NCBI GenBank assembly: GCA_963720515.1
Contig: OY970397.1
Location: forward strand, 1,860,001-1,924,000
Direction: 5' to 3'
DNA: 64,000 nucleotides
Origin: G963720515 sp963720515
GTDB taxonomy: Bacteria; Actinomycetota; Thermoleophilia; Gaiellales; Gaiellaceae
In this document: positions 43,301 through 50,875 of the stretch, piece after piece
Layout of the letters: every line of letters begins with the position of its first letter
How positions within the stretch are numbered: position 1 is the first letter of the stretch
The notes under the pieces: model-generated
Seen by the model: only the letters and a program-made list of their open reading frames with translations
What the model was told of the DNA's origin: nothing
Databases searched by the model: none
Made by a program: the position numbers and the translations under genes

Positions 43301-44106
43301 GCGAGCCGGATGCGGAGCTCGGTCCCCGGCCGGACGACCAGCATCTCCGCGGCGTTCCCGCCGTTGATCGCGAGCGCGACGTTCCAGTACGAGTCCTCGT
43401 AGAGCAGGATGTCGCCGCCCCGCACGTCGGCGAACGTGTCTGCGATCTTCGCGTAGTACGACTCGAAGCCGACGTCGATCTCGACCTTCGCGCCGGGCCC
43501 TAACCCGGCCGCAGCGAGATCCTCGCCGGTCGCGTTCGTCTGCACGTTCCCGTAACGGTCGACGTAGAGCACGGTCGCACGGATACGGCCGGTCCCGACC
43601 TCGGCGCAAGGCAGGTCGAGGCGGACGAGCGACGCCGGGTCGACGGCGGGTCCGAGCTCCCCGGGGTCGAGGCCGGTCGCGAGGTACGCCGCGGCGGGCG
43701 CGAAGACGTCCCGGCCGTGGAACGTGTGCGAGAGCGGGCTCAGCCTGTGCGCCTCGCTCTCGAGCGCGAACGCGGCATCGACGCCGCCGAGCTTGTCCGC
43801 GGCGACGAGCAGGAGCCCGTTGTCGGGGCCGACGAAGAGCCGCTCCGGCCCGACGACGCAAAGGGCCTTCCGGTCGCTCCCCACCTTCGGGTCGACAACC
43901 GCCACGTGCACGCCCGCCGGCATGTACGGCAGTGTGTTCGCGAGGACGAGCGCACCCTGGAGCACGTTCTGCGGCTCGATGCCGTGCGTGATGTCGATGA
44001 CCTCGGCGTCGGGCGCGAGCCGCTTCACGACGCCGCGGCAGACACCGGCGAAGTCGTCCGCGAGGCCGAAATCGGTCAGGAAGGTGATTGTCCGCGGAGG
44101 CGCGAT
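43297..44106 (-). CDS. SAM hydroxide adenosyltransferase (DUF62/fluorinase family), no canonical start
   Basis: Hydrolyses SAM to adenosine and methionine. Family motifs TFLTDFGLADDFAGVCRG, DITHGIEPQNV, VDPKVGSDRKAL and GPDNGLLL are all present, plus a C-terminal beta domain. The conserved TDFG lies upstream of the first canonical start (GTG 44028), so that start cannot be right. Between an in-frame TAG and TDFG there is no ATG, GTG or TTG; ATC 44106 is the best candidate, CTG the next. Overlaps hemD by 31 bp. Non-AUG start or a sequence error. Confidence 0.82.
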   Translation of the reverse strand: MAPPRTITFLTDFGLADDFAGVCRGVVKRLAPDAEVIDITHGIEPQNVLQGALVLANTLPYMPAGVHVAVVDPKVGSDRKALCVVGPERLFVGPDNGLLLVAADKLGGVDAAFALESEAHRLSPLSHTFHGRDVFAPAAAYLATGLDPGELGPAVDPASLVRLDLPCAEVGTGRIRATVLYVDRYGNVQTNATGEDLAAAGLGPGAKVEIDVGFESYYAKIADTFADVRGGDILLYEDSYWNVALAINGGNAAEMLVVRPGTELRIRLA

Positions 44107-44732
44107 GCGGCGAGCCTAACGGCTTCCGCCAGCCCTTCCACGTCGTGCGTCTCGGCCTCGGCGACGACGTCGAGCCCTGCCTCGCGCGCGGCCGCAGAGG
44201 TAACGGGGCCGATCGAGACGACCGGCGCGGAGATCGCGAGCGCGGCGAACGCCTGCGCCGCCGAGGCAGATGCGAGCACGACGAGATCGGCGTCGGGAAA
44301 CGGCTCAGGCCGGAGCGCCACGGTGCGATAGAGCGGCACGAACTCCGCGCCGAGCTCGCGAACGAGCACGTCGCGCGCGTCCTCCGCACCCGCGAAGAGC
44401 ACGCGGCCTGGTTCGGGCGGGAGCGCGGCGACAAGGCCCTCCTGCGTCGAGACCCGTGCGACGAGATCGGGCTCGACCCCGTGGGCACGCAGCGCCTCCG
44501 CGGTTCCCGGCCCGACCACCGCCACCTTCGGCAGCGACCCGTCGAGCCGCGCGTGGAGCGCATCCACGCCGTGCCGGCTCGTCAGGACGAGCCAGTCGTA
44601 GCCGGCGAGCCGAAGCGGCGGACCGTCGATCCGCTCGATCGCGATCAGCGGACACTCGACCACGTCGAACCCATCGAGGAGCGCGGCCAGCCCCTCGTTC
44701 CCGCCGGACGCGCGGGTGAGCGCGACCCTCAC
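44076..44732 (-). CDS. hemD: Uroporphyrinogen-III synthase
   Basis: Closes and inverts ring D of hydroxymethylbilane to uroporphyrinogen III. About 218 residues in two alpha/beta domains: VRVALTRASGGNEGLAALL, DWLVLTSRHGVDAL, KVAVVGPGTAEALRAHG, and the second half VLFAGAEDARDVL, VLASASAAQAFAAL and ISAPVVSIGPVTSAAAREAG. HemD sequences diverge strongly, so position after hemC adds much of the certainty. GTG 44732 overlaps the hemC stop by 4 nt. Confidence 0.88.
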   Translation of the reverse strand: MRVALTRASGGNEGLAALLDGFDVVECPLIAIERIDGPPLRLAGYDWLVLTSRHGVDALHARLDGSLPKVAVVGPGTAEALRAHGVEPDLVARVSTQEGLVAALPPEPGRVLFAGAEDARDVLVRELGAEFVPLYRTVALRPEPFPDADLVVLASASAAQAFAALAISAPVVSIGPVTSAAAREAGLDVVAEAETHDVEGLAEAVRLAASRLRGQSPS

Positions 44733-45569
44733 GTGCGCCCGGCCGTGGCGGCGAGGAGCTCCTCGGCCAGCGCAAGCGGATCGTCGCCGCGGCGCTTCTC
44801 GATCCACGCGCCGTCCTCGTCCGCGACGAGCGCGACCAGCTCGGTGCCGTCGTGATGTGCCGCCACCGGGGCGAGACACCCGCCGCCGATCGCCGCGACG
44901 CACGCGCGCTCGGCCGCGACGCGACGGTGCGTCTCCGCGTCGTCCACCGCCGCAACCAGCCCCGCGTCAGCCGCGCGCACCTGCAACGCAAGCGCGCCCT
45001 GGCCGGCCTCCGGGACCATGTCCTCGGGGTCGAACCGGAGCCCGATCTCCGCGTCGAGCCCGAGCCGGTCGAGTCCCGCGGCCGCCAGGACGATCGCGTC
45101 GAGGCCGCGCTCCCCGCGCTTCCGAAGCCGCGTGTCCACGTTGCCGCGCAGCCCCTCGACCGAGACGGAGGGCTCGAGCGCGAGGAGCTGCGCCCGCCGC
45201 CGGACCGAAGCCGTGCCGATCCGCATGCCGGTTCGCACCGCATCGGCGCCGCACAAGCGCGTCACGCGCGTCCTCGCGCGGCAGGTACGCGCCGACCGCG
45301 AGCCCGGCCGTGTCCGTAGAGGTCATGTCCTTGGCCGAGTGCACCGCGACATCGATCCGCCCGGCGAGGAGCGCCTCCTCGATCTCCTTCACGAAGACGC
45401 CGCGCTCGCCGATCTCGCCGAACGGCTTCGTGCGGTCGCGGTCGCCGGCGGTCGTGATCGGAACGAGCGCGACGTCGAGGTCGGGGTTCGCGGCGCGCAG
45501 GGCCTCGGCAGCGAGCTCGGCCTGCGCGAGCGCGAGCCTACTGCCGCGCGACCCGAGTCTCAGGATCAC
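44729..45569 (-). CDS. hemC: Porphobilinogen deaminase, frameshifted
   Basis: Polymerises four porphobilinogens. The first part (LRLGSRGSRLALAQAEL, DRTKPFGEIGERGVFVKE, DVAVHSAKDM, REDARDAL) is in one frame; the rest (GMRIGTASVRRRAQLL, the catalytic region, and the dipyrromethane-cofactor cysteine in AIGGGCLAPV) follows one base later. The break is at 45254, an extra C (plus strand) in the sequence coding GCG-CTT-G-TGC; total length is 3n+1. GTG start, overlapping the small ccmD-like gene by 32 bp. An essential gene for haem, so a sequencing insertion is likely. Confidence 0.85.
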
Positions 45570-45726
45570 GAGCCGGGGCTCCGTCGCGGCGGGCGGCGAG
45601 CTCGGCGAGCTCTTCCACCTGCCGGCCGAGCCGCTGGAGCTTGAAGGAGTAGACGACCACGTAGAGGAGGACGACCGCGAGCACGACCACGTACGCCGCG
45701 GTCACGTACTTCTCGGACGTCGTCAC
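45538..45726 (-). CDS. CcmD-like small membrane protein
   Basis: A 62-residue protein with one membrane helix (YVTAAYVVVLAVVLLYVVVY) followed by an amphipathic basic helix, QRLGRQVEELAELAARRDG. Size, topology and position directly after ccmC identify it as a CcmD-like helper for haem release from the CcmABC exporter. GTG start overlaps the ccmC stop by 4 nt; the 3' end overlaps hemC. The sequence of CcmD proteins is poorly conserved, so the call rests on context. Confidence 0.75.
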   Translation of the reverse strand: MTTSEKYVTAAYVVVLAVVLLYVVVYSFKLQRLGRQVEELAELAARRDGAPARDPETRVARQ

Positions 45727-46412
45727 GCGAGGGCCTCGCGCAGCTCGCGCAGCCGCGCGTCGATCCGCTTGCCGGCGAGCTCGTTCAGGTAGAGCGCCGA
45801 CGCGAGCACGAGCGTCCCGGCGAGGCAGACGCAGAACGTGAAGAACATCGAGCCGCTCATCTGCGGCCCCTCGCGGGTGAAGACGACCGGGTGGATGAAC
45901 CCCTCGGCGAGCCGGATCGCGAGGAACGAGACCGGGATGAGGACGACGCCGAAGAGCGCGTAGACCGCCGACATGTTCGCCCGGCGCGGCCCCGGCTCGA
46001 CCGAGTAGCGGAGCATGAAGTACGCCGAGTAGAAGAGGAAGAGCACGAGGAAGAGCACGAGCTGCCGCTCGCTCCAGCTCCACCAGACGCCCCACGAGAT
46101 CCGGGCCCAGATCGACCCGGTGACGAGGGTGAGGACGCCGAAGATCGTCCCGATGTGGATCGCCGTGTAGCTCTCGAGGTCGTAGCGGGAATCGCGCGTC
46201 CAGAGGAGCCGAAGCGCCTTCCAGGCGCCCCAGCCGAACGCCGCGTACGCGGTCAGCGCGACCGGGACGTGGATGTAGAAGATCCGCTGGCTGAACCCCT
46301 GGTCGGCGTCGTTCGGCACCCAGTAGAGGGCGAGCACGATCCCCGTGACGAGAAGCACGGCGGCCCCGATGGAGGCCAGAGGCCCCGCGTTATTCCGCAA
46401 CGACGTACTCAA
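45723..46412 (-). CDS. ccmC: Haem exporter CcmC
   Basis: A 229-residue six-helix haem-handling protein of the cytochrome c maturation system. Haem-ligand histidine candidates lie in FYIHVPVALTAY and GFIHPVV. The tryptophan-rich periplasmic segment reads WGVWWSWSERQLV, where the canonical WWD motif has WxWD; the aspartate is replaced by serine. TTG 46412 is the likely start (TTG 46400 also possible); it overlaps ccmB by 23 bp. Expected to work with CcmA, CcmB and CcmD. Confidence 0.9.
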   Translation of the reverse strand: MSTSLRNNAGPLASIGAAVLLVTGIVLALYWVPNDADQGFSQRIFYIHVPVALTAYAAFGWGAWKALRLLWTRDSRYDLESYTAIHIGTIFGVLTLVTGSIWARISWGVWWSWSERQLVLFLVLFLFYSAYFMLRYSVEPGPRRANMSAVYALFGVVLIPVSFLAIRLAEGFIHPVVFTREGPQMSGSMFFTFCVCLAGTLVLASALYLNELAGKRIDARLRELREALA

Positions 46413-47031
46413 AGCTGGCCCACCCAAGGATCGCAAAGATGGCGTCGTAGAGCCCGAGGAAGGCGAGGTACCGGCCGGGATCCGGCTCGACGCTAGCTCC
46501 GACACCGCCCACGATCACCGGGATCACGAGGGGTAGGAAGAGGAGCGGGAGGAGCAGCTCACGCGCCCGGCTCGCCGCCGCCATCGCTGCGAGCAGCGTC
46601 CCGACGACCACGATCCCGATGTCCGCGAGCGCGAACGCGGCGACCGTGGCGGCGTCCACCGGCGCGAAGAAGAGCGCGAAGGCCGGCAGCGCGATCAGCT
46701 CGACGACGACGAGGAACGTGAGGATCGACAGCGCCTTCCCGAGCCAGATGGCGCTCCGGTCGCACGGCGCGAGCACGAGGCCGTCGAGCACGCGCTGGTC
46801 CCGCTCGGCCACGAACGCCCGGGTGAGCGCGAGGAGCGCCGTGAAGAGCACGGCGATCCAGAGGAGCCCGATCGCGGCGAGGTCGGAGGCGTCCGCCGGG
46901 AGCGCGAAGCGGAAGACGACGAGGGTCGAGACGACGAAGAGGAGGAGCGACGGCACGGTGTCGCGCGAGCGCAGCTCGAGCCGCAGGTTCGTCCGCGCGA
47001 GCGCGGCGACGTCACCGAAATAGCGGTTCAT
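46390..47031 (-). CDS. ccmB: Haem exporter membrane subunit CcmB
   Basis: A 213-residue ABC-2-type membrane subunit with six helices, partner of CcmA. Recognisable segments are LARTNLRLELRSRDTVPSLL, LLWIAVLFTALLALTRAF with ERDQRVLDGLVLAPCDR, and LLFLPLVIPVIVGG, a strong CcmB fingerprint. Overlaps ccmA by 4 nt. Confidence 0.92.
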   Translation of the reverse strand: MNRYFGDVAALARTNLRLELRSRDTVPSLLLFVVSTLVVFRFALPADASDLAAIGLLWIAVLFTALLALTRAFVAERDQRVLDGLVLAPCDRSAIWLGKALSILTFLVVVELIALPAFALFFAPVDAATVAAFALADIGIVVVGTLLAAMAAASRARELLLPLLFLPLVIPVIVGGVGASVEPDPGRYLAFLGLYDAIFAILGWASFEYVVAE

Positions 47032-47612
47032 GCGAGCGCGAGCTCCTGGGTGGCGAGGCCGCCCACGCGGGCCGGATCGTGCGTCGAGACGACGAGCGTC
47101 CGCTCGCCGGCGAGCGCCTCGAGCTCGGCGTCCAGCACCTCGGCGCCGGCGGTGTCGAGCGCGGAGTAGGGCTCGTCCATGAGCACGAGCCGTGGGTCGT
47201 GGAGGAGCGCGCGACAGAGCGCGAGCCGTTGCGTCATCCCGCGCGAGAACTCGGCGACCCGCTGGTGGCGCGCTTCCCAGAGGCCGTAGCGCTCGAGCAG
47301 CATCCCGATCCGCTCGCGCCGCTCGGGCACACGGTAGAGCCGGCCGTAGAGCTCGAGGTTCTCGAGCGCGGTCAGCTCCCGATAGACGAGCGCCTCGTGG
47401 GCGAGGAATCCGATCTCGCCGCGCGCGGCGGCGACCGTGAGCTCGCCCCGGGTCGGCGCAAGGAGCCCGGCGAGCAGGCCGAGGAGCGTGGACTTCCCCG
47501 ACCCGTTCGGCCCGGTGACGACGAGGAAGTCGCGGTCGGCCACGTCCAGGTCGAGCCCGGCGATCACGCGCTTGTCGCCGAAGCGCCGCTCGAGGGCACG
47601 CGCGCGGATCAC
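47028..47612 (-). CDS. ccmA: Haem exporter ATP-binding subunit CcmA
   Basis: A 194-residue ABC ATPase that powers haem release for c-type cytochrome maturation. Walker A is GPNGSGKSTLLGLLAG, the signature is EFSRGMTQRLALC, Walker B VLMDEPYSALD, and the H-loop is in VVSTHD. GTG 47612 overlaps the stop of the prenyltransferase gene by 4 nt. With ccmB, ccmC and a ccmD-like gene it forms a compact System I-type haem export module. Confidence 0.92.
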   Translation of the reverse strand: MIRARALERRFGDKRVIAGLDLDVADRDFLVVTGPNGSGKSTLLGLLAGLLAPTRGELTVAAARGEIGFLAHEALVYRELTALENLELYGRLYRVPERRERIGMLLERYGLWEARHQRVAEFSRGMTQRLALCRALLHDPRLVLMDEPYSALDTAGAEVLDAELEALAGERTLVVSTHDPARVGGLATQELALA

Positions 47613-48469
47613 GCGACGGCGTCCAGGAGGACGAAGGCGAAGAACGTCACGGCGATCACGCCGTTCATGGTGAAGAACGCGGCGTCGAGCCGCCGGAGAT
47701 CGCCCGGCGAAACGAGCGTGTGCTCGTAGGCGAGAAGCGCGGCGACCGCGGCGACGCCGACCCAGTAGAGCGGGCCGACCGCGAGCCCGAACCCGGCGGC
47801 GGCGAGCAGCGCCACGGTGCCCACGTGCGCCGCCCGCGCGGCCCAGAACGTCGCCGGCACGCCGAACCGCGCGGGGAACGAGTGGAGCCCCTGCTCGCGA
47901 TCCACGTCGAGGTCGAAGAGCGCGTAGAGGACGTCGAAGCCGGCCACCCAGAGCGCGACCGCGCCGCCGACCGCCCAGGCCTCCCAGGGCGCCGTTCCCG
48001 TGATCGCAAGCCAGGCGCCGAGCGGTGCGAGCCCGTCCACGAGCCCGAGCCAGACATGCGCGAGCCAGGTCACGCGCTTCAGGTACGGGTAGACGACGAA
48101 CGCGATGACCGGGATCGGCCAGAGCCAGCGAACGATGGGATCGAGCTGCCAGACCGCCAGGAGGAAGACCCCGAGCGACAGCCCGCAGAACGCGATCACC
48201 GAGACGCGGGAGAGCGCGCCCCGCGGGATCTCGCGTCCGGCCGTGCGCGGGTTGCGCGCGTCGATCTCGGCGTCGATGAGCCGGTTGAGCGCCATCGCGA
48301 GGCTGCGCGCGCCGATCATCGCCACCGTGATCCAGAGGATGTCGTGCGCGCTCGGGACGGCGCCCACCGCGAGGATCGCCCCGACGTAGGCGAACGGGAG
48401 CGCGAAGATCGTGTGCTCGACCTTCACGAGCGCGGCGAAGAGCCGCGGGTAATGGAGGACGGCGTTCAC
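47609..48469 (-). CDS. UbiA-family prenyltransferase, possibly MqnP-like
   Basis: A 286-residue integral prenyltransferase with about eight helices. The first Asp-rich motif is NRLIDAEIDARNPRTAGRE, the second DLDVDREQGLHSFP, both typical of 4-hydroxybenzoate-type UbiA enzymes. MqnP of the futalosine menaquinone route belongs to this group; a futalosine-type deaminase candidate is at 13.3 kb. It attaches an isoprenoid chain to an aromatic acid; which one cannot be settled from sequence. Overlaps mogA by 4 nt. Confidence 0.87.
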   Translation of the reverse strand: MNAVLHYPRLFAALVKVEHTIFALPFAYVGAILAVGAVPSAHDILWITVAMIGARSLAMALNRLIDAEIDARNPRTAGREIPRGALSRVSVIAFCGLSLGVFLLAVWQLDPIVRWLWPIPVIAFVVYPYLKRVTWLAHVWLGLVDGLAPLGAWLAITGTAPWEAWAVGGAVALWVAGFDVLYALFDLDVDREQGLHSFPARFGVPATFWAARAAHVGTVALLAAAGFGLAVGPLYWVGVAAVAALLAYEHTLVSPGDLRRLDAAFFTMNGVIAVTFFAFVLLDAVA

Positions 48470-48945
48470 GTCTGGACGTGCTCGGTTGTCTCATCGGCCA
48501 ACAGCGCGAGCGCGTGGGCGAGCGCGGGCTGCAGGACGGCGAACCCGTCGCGGCACCCGCCGGTCGACCCGGGGAGATTCACGACGAGCGTCGCGCCCAC
48601 GGTTCCGGCGAGCCCGCGGCCGAGGAGCCCGTGCGGCGTCTTCGCGATCGAGTCGGCGCGCAGCGCCTCGGCGATCCCGGGCGCGGTCCGGTCGAGAACG
48701 TCCGCGGTCGCCTCGGGCGTCACGTCGCGCGGGGCGAGCCCGGTGCCGCCGGTCGTGAGCACGAGCCGCGACGAGCGGGCGAGCTCGCGGAGCGCGCCGG
48801 CAATCTCGGCGCGGTCGTCAGGAACGACGCGCCGCACGACCTCGTAGCCCTCGCCGGCGAGGAGCTCCTCGAGCGCGTCCCCGCTTCCGTCGTCGCGCTC
48901 CCCGCGGGCGACGCCGTCGGACACCGTGAGCACCGCGGCCCTCAT
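48466..48945 (-). CDS. mogA: Molybdopterin adenylyltransferase-like protein (MogA/MoaB)
   Basis: A 159-residue MoCF-binding-fold protein that adenylates molybdopterin before metal insertion. Key pieces are VLTVSDGVARGERDDGSG, VVPDDRAEIAGALREL, VLTTGGTGLAPRDVTPEA and LPGSTGGCRDGFAVLQP. Start overlaps the moaC stop by 4 nt. The partner MoeA lies at 59 kb. Confidence 0.9.
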   Translation of the reverse strand: MRAAVLTVSDGVARGERDDGSGDALEELLAGEGYEVVRRVVPDDRAEIAGALRELARSSRLVLTTGGTGLAPRDVTPEATADVLDRTAPGIAEALRADSIAKTPHGLLGRGLAGTVGATLVVNLPGSTGGCRDGFAVLQPALAHALALLADETTEHVQT

Positions 48946-49382
48946 CCCTTCGTCTTCTCGAGGAGCCGCACGCCGTCCACGGTCATGTCCGGATCGATCG
49001 CCTTTGCCATGTCGTAGATCGTGAGCGCGGCGACCGCCGCGGCCGTGAGCGCCTCCATCTCGACGCCGGTCTGCGCCGTGGTCTCGGCCGTCGCCTCGAT
49101 CGTCACCTCCGCCTCGCCGACCTCGAGCGTCACGCCGACGTGCGTCAGCGGGAGCGGATGGCAGAGCGGGATGAGCTCGGCCGTCCGCTTGGCGGCCATG
49201 ATCCCGGCCACCTGCGCGGTCGTGAGCGCGTCGCCCTTCGGGAGGTCGCGCAGCCGCGCCGCGGTCTCGGCGCGCATCCGAACCGTCGCGGCGGCGCGTG
49301 CCCGCCGCGCGACGGCCGGCTTCCCGCCGACGTCCACCATGCGCACCTCGCCGGAGTCGTCCACGTGGGAGAGCTCGCTCAC
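48942..49382 (-). CDS. moaC: Cyclic pyranopterin monophosphate synthase MoaC
   Basis: Second step of molybdenum cofactor synthesis. A 146-residue chain with the invariant VDVGGKPAVARRARA, AAKRTAELIPLCHPLPLTHV, GVEMEALTAAAVAALTIYDM and the catalytic-lysine region DMAKAIDPDM. GTG 49382 overlaps the otsA stop by 4 nt. MoaA, MoaD and MoaE are not in the window. Confidence 0.94.
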   Translation of the reverse strand: MSELSHVDDSGEVRMVDVGGKPAVARRARAAATVRMRAETAARLRDLPKGDALTTAQVAGIMAAKRTAELIPLCHPLPLTHVGVTLEVGEAEVTIEATAETTAQTGVEMEALTAAAVAALTIYDMAKAIDPDMTVDGVRLLEKTKG

Positions 49383-50848
49383 GGGACGACCGCCCGGGCC
49401 TCGTCGAGATCCTCGAGCTGCGTCCGGATCCACGCCGCGATGTCGTGCTCGCCGACGTGCGCGCGGATGGCCTCGATGCGCGCGCGCCGCTCGTCCGCCG
49501 GCATCCGGATCGCCTCGTCGATCGCCTCGGCCTGCCCGGCCACGTCGAACGGATTCACAGTGAGCGCCCATGCGCCGAGCTCCTCGTGTGCGCCCGCGTT
49601 CTCCGAGAGGACGAGCACGCCGTCGCGCGTGTTCACGACCGGCGCCTCCTTGGCGACGAGGTTCATGCCGTCGAAGATCGCGTTCACGAGCAGCACGTCG
49701 TACTGCTTGTAGCCGGCGACGGCGCCGGAGAAGTCGTCCTGGACGACGAGCTCGAGCGGCTGCCAGCCCTCCTGCTGGAAGCGGTCGTTCACGACGCGCG
49801 CGGCGCGCTGGATCGCGCCGAGGTACTCGGCGTACTCCGGAATGTCCTGCCGGGACGGGTCGAGCAGCGCGAGCATGGTGACGCGTCGGTGCATCTCGGG
49901 ATGTGCGTCGAGGTAGAGCTCGAACGCGCGGAAGCCGCGGACGACGTTCTTCGACGGGTCCGTGCGATCCACGCGCAGCACGAGGAACTCGGGCCGCTGC
50001 CCCACGAGCGCGGCCTCGGCGGAGAGCACGGGCGCGCTCTCGGCGACGTCCGCGAGTTCCTCCGGGTCGATCGAGATCGGCCGTGCGCGCACCGCGCTTC
50101 TCCGGTCGCCGATCCGCGCCTCGCGGCGCTCGAAGTCGACGTCGGCGTCGGTCAGGTCGGCGCAGCTCCGCAGGAAGTTCATGAGCCACCGCTCCGTGTG
50201 GAACGAGACGACGTCGTTCGCGAGCAGCCCCTCGTGGACCTGGCGGCGGATCGGCTCGGGGAGGACGCGCCAGTAGTCGGGCTGCGGCCAGGGGATGTGG
50301 ACGAAGTGGCCGAGCGTCGCGTCCGGAACCCGCTCGCGGACGAGCGCGGGCGCGCAGTAGAGGTGGTAGTCCTGGAACAGCACGGCCGCAGACGGGTCGC
50401 GCTCGAGCTCGTCGGCGACCGCCTCGGCGAACCGCGCGTTCACGGCGACGTAGCCCTCCTCCCAGGCGTGCCGGAGGCCGTGGTCCCAGTCCGGCGCGTA
50501 GGCGAGATCCCAGAGGTAGTGCTGGGCGAACCAGAGCGTCGGGTTCGAGACGACGTTGTAGTACCAGTCGTAGGCCTGCGGATCGTGGTCGACGAGCCGG
50601 AGGCGGTAGGGCGATCCGTCGCGGGCGGTCTCGCCGAACGCGGAGCCGCCCGCCTCGCGTGCGGCCTCCCGGTCCTCGTCTGACATCGCGCTCGCGATCC
50701 ACGTGACGTCGTGGTGGGAGAGAAGGCCGGAGAGCGCGGTGACGAGCCCGCCGCCGCCGCGCGCGGCGATCCGCTCGCCGGAGGCGTCGCGGGAGAACCC
50801 CACGGGACCGCGGTTCGCGACGACGATCAGCTTTCGCCGGTCGGGCAC
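49379..50848 (-). CDS. otsA: Trehalose-6-phosphate synthase (GT20)
   Basis: A 489-residue GT20 glycosyltransferase joining NDP-glucose and glucose-6-phosphate. Substrate-binding motifs include VANRGPVGFSRD, RGGGGLVTALSG, HFVHIPWPQPDYWRVLP, VSFHTERWLMNFLR, RVDRTDPSKNVVRGF and the NDP-glucose site GMNLVAKEAPVVN. A glucosylglycerol-phosphate synthase is possible, as the families are close. No otsB phosphatase is adjacent. GTG start with TACGGT 6 nt upstream; first gene of a long overlapping operon. Confidence 0.9.
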   Translation of the reverse strand: MPDRRKLIVVANRGPVGFSRDASGERIAARGGGGLVTALSGLLSHHDVTWIASAMSDEDREAAREAGGSAFGETARDGSPYRLRLVDHDPQAYDWYYNVVSNPTLWFAQHYLWDLAYAPDWDHGLRHAWEEGYVAVNARFAEAVADELERDPSAAVLFQDYHLYCAPALVRERVPDATLGHFVHIPWPQPDYWRVLPEPIRRQVHEGLLANDVVSFHTERWLMNFLRSCADLTDADVDFERREARIGDRRSAVRARPISIDPEELADVAESAPVLSAEAALVGQRPEFLVLRVDRTDPSKNVVRGFRAFELYLDAHPEMHRRVTMLALLDPSRQDIPEYAEYLGAIQRAARVVNDRFQQEGWQPLELVVQDDFSGAVAGYKQYDVLLVNAIFDGMNLVAKEAPVVNTRDGVLVLSENAGAHEELGAWALTVNPFDVAGQAEAIDEAIRMPADERRARIEAIRAHVGEHDIAAWIRTQLEDLDEARAVVP

Positions 50849-50860
50849 ACCGGCACCGTA
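50849..50860 (-). promoter_or_regulatory. Leaderless-type -10 hexamer of the otsA operon
   Basis: TACGGT on the minus strand (50860-50855), 6 nt, GTG 50848. It lies in the 27-bp gap after treT, so the 12-gene operon may be transcribed separately from treT. Confidence 0.4.
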
Positions 50861-50875
50861 CCGCGCGCCGGGAGG

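Noticed and set aside
44028..44030. GTG 44028 as the start of the SAM hydroxide adenosyltransferase
   Set aside because: It would delete the conserved TFLTDFG motif that forms part of the active site.
45250..45260. Programmed +1 frameshift of the prfB kind (CTT-G) in hemC and the O-methyltransferase
   Set aside because: No stop codon follows the CTT, no stimulatory Shine-Dalgarno is placed upstream, and the other three shift sites have different codons.
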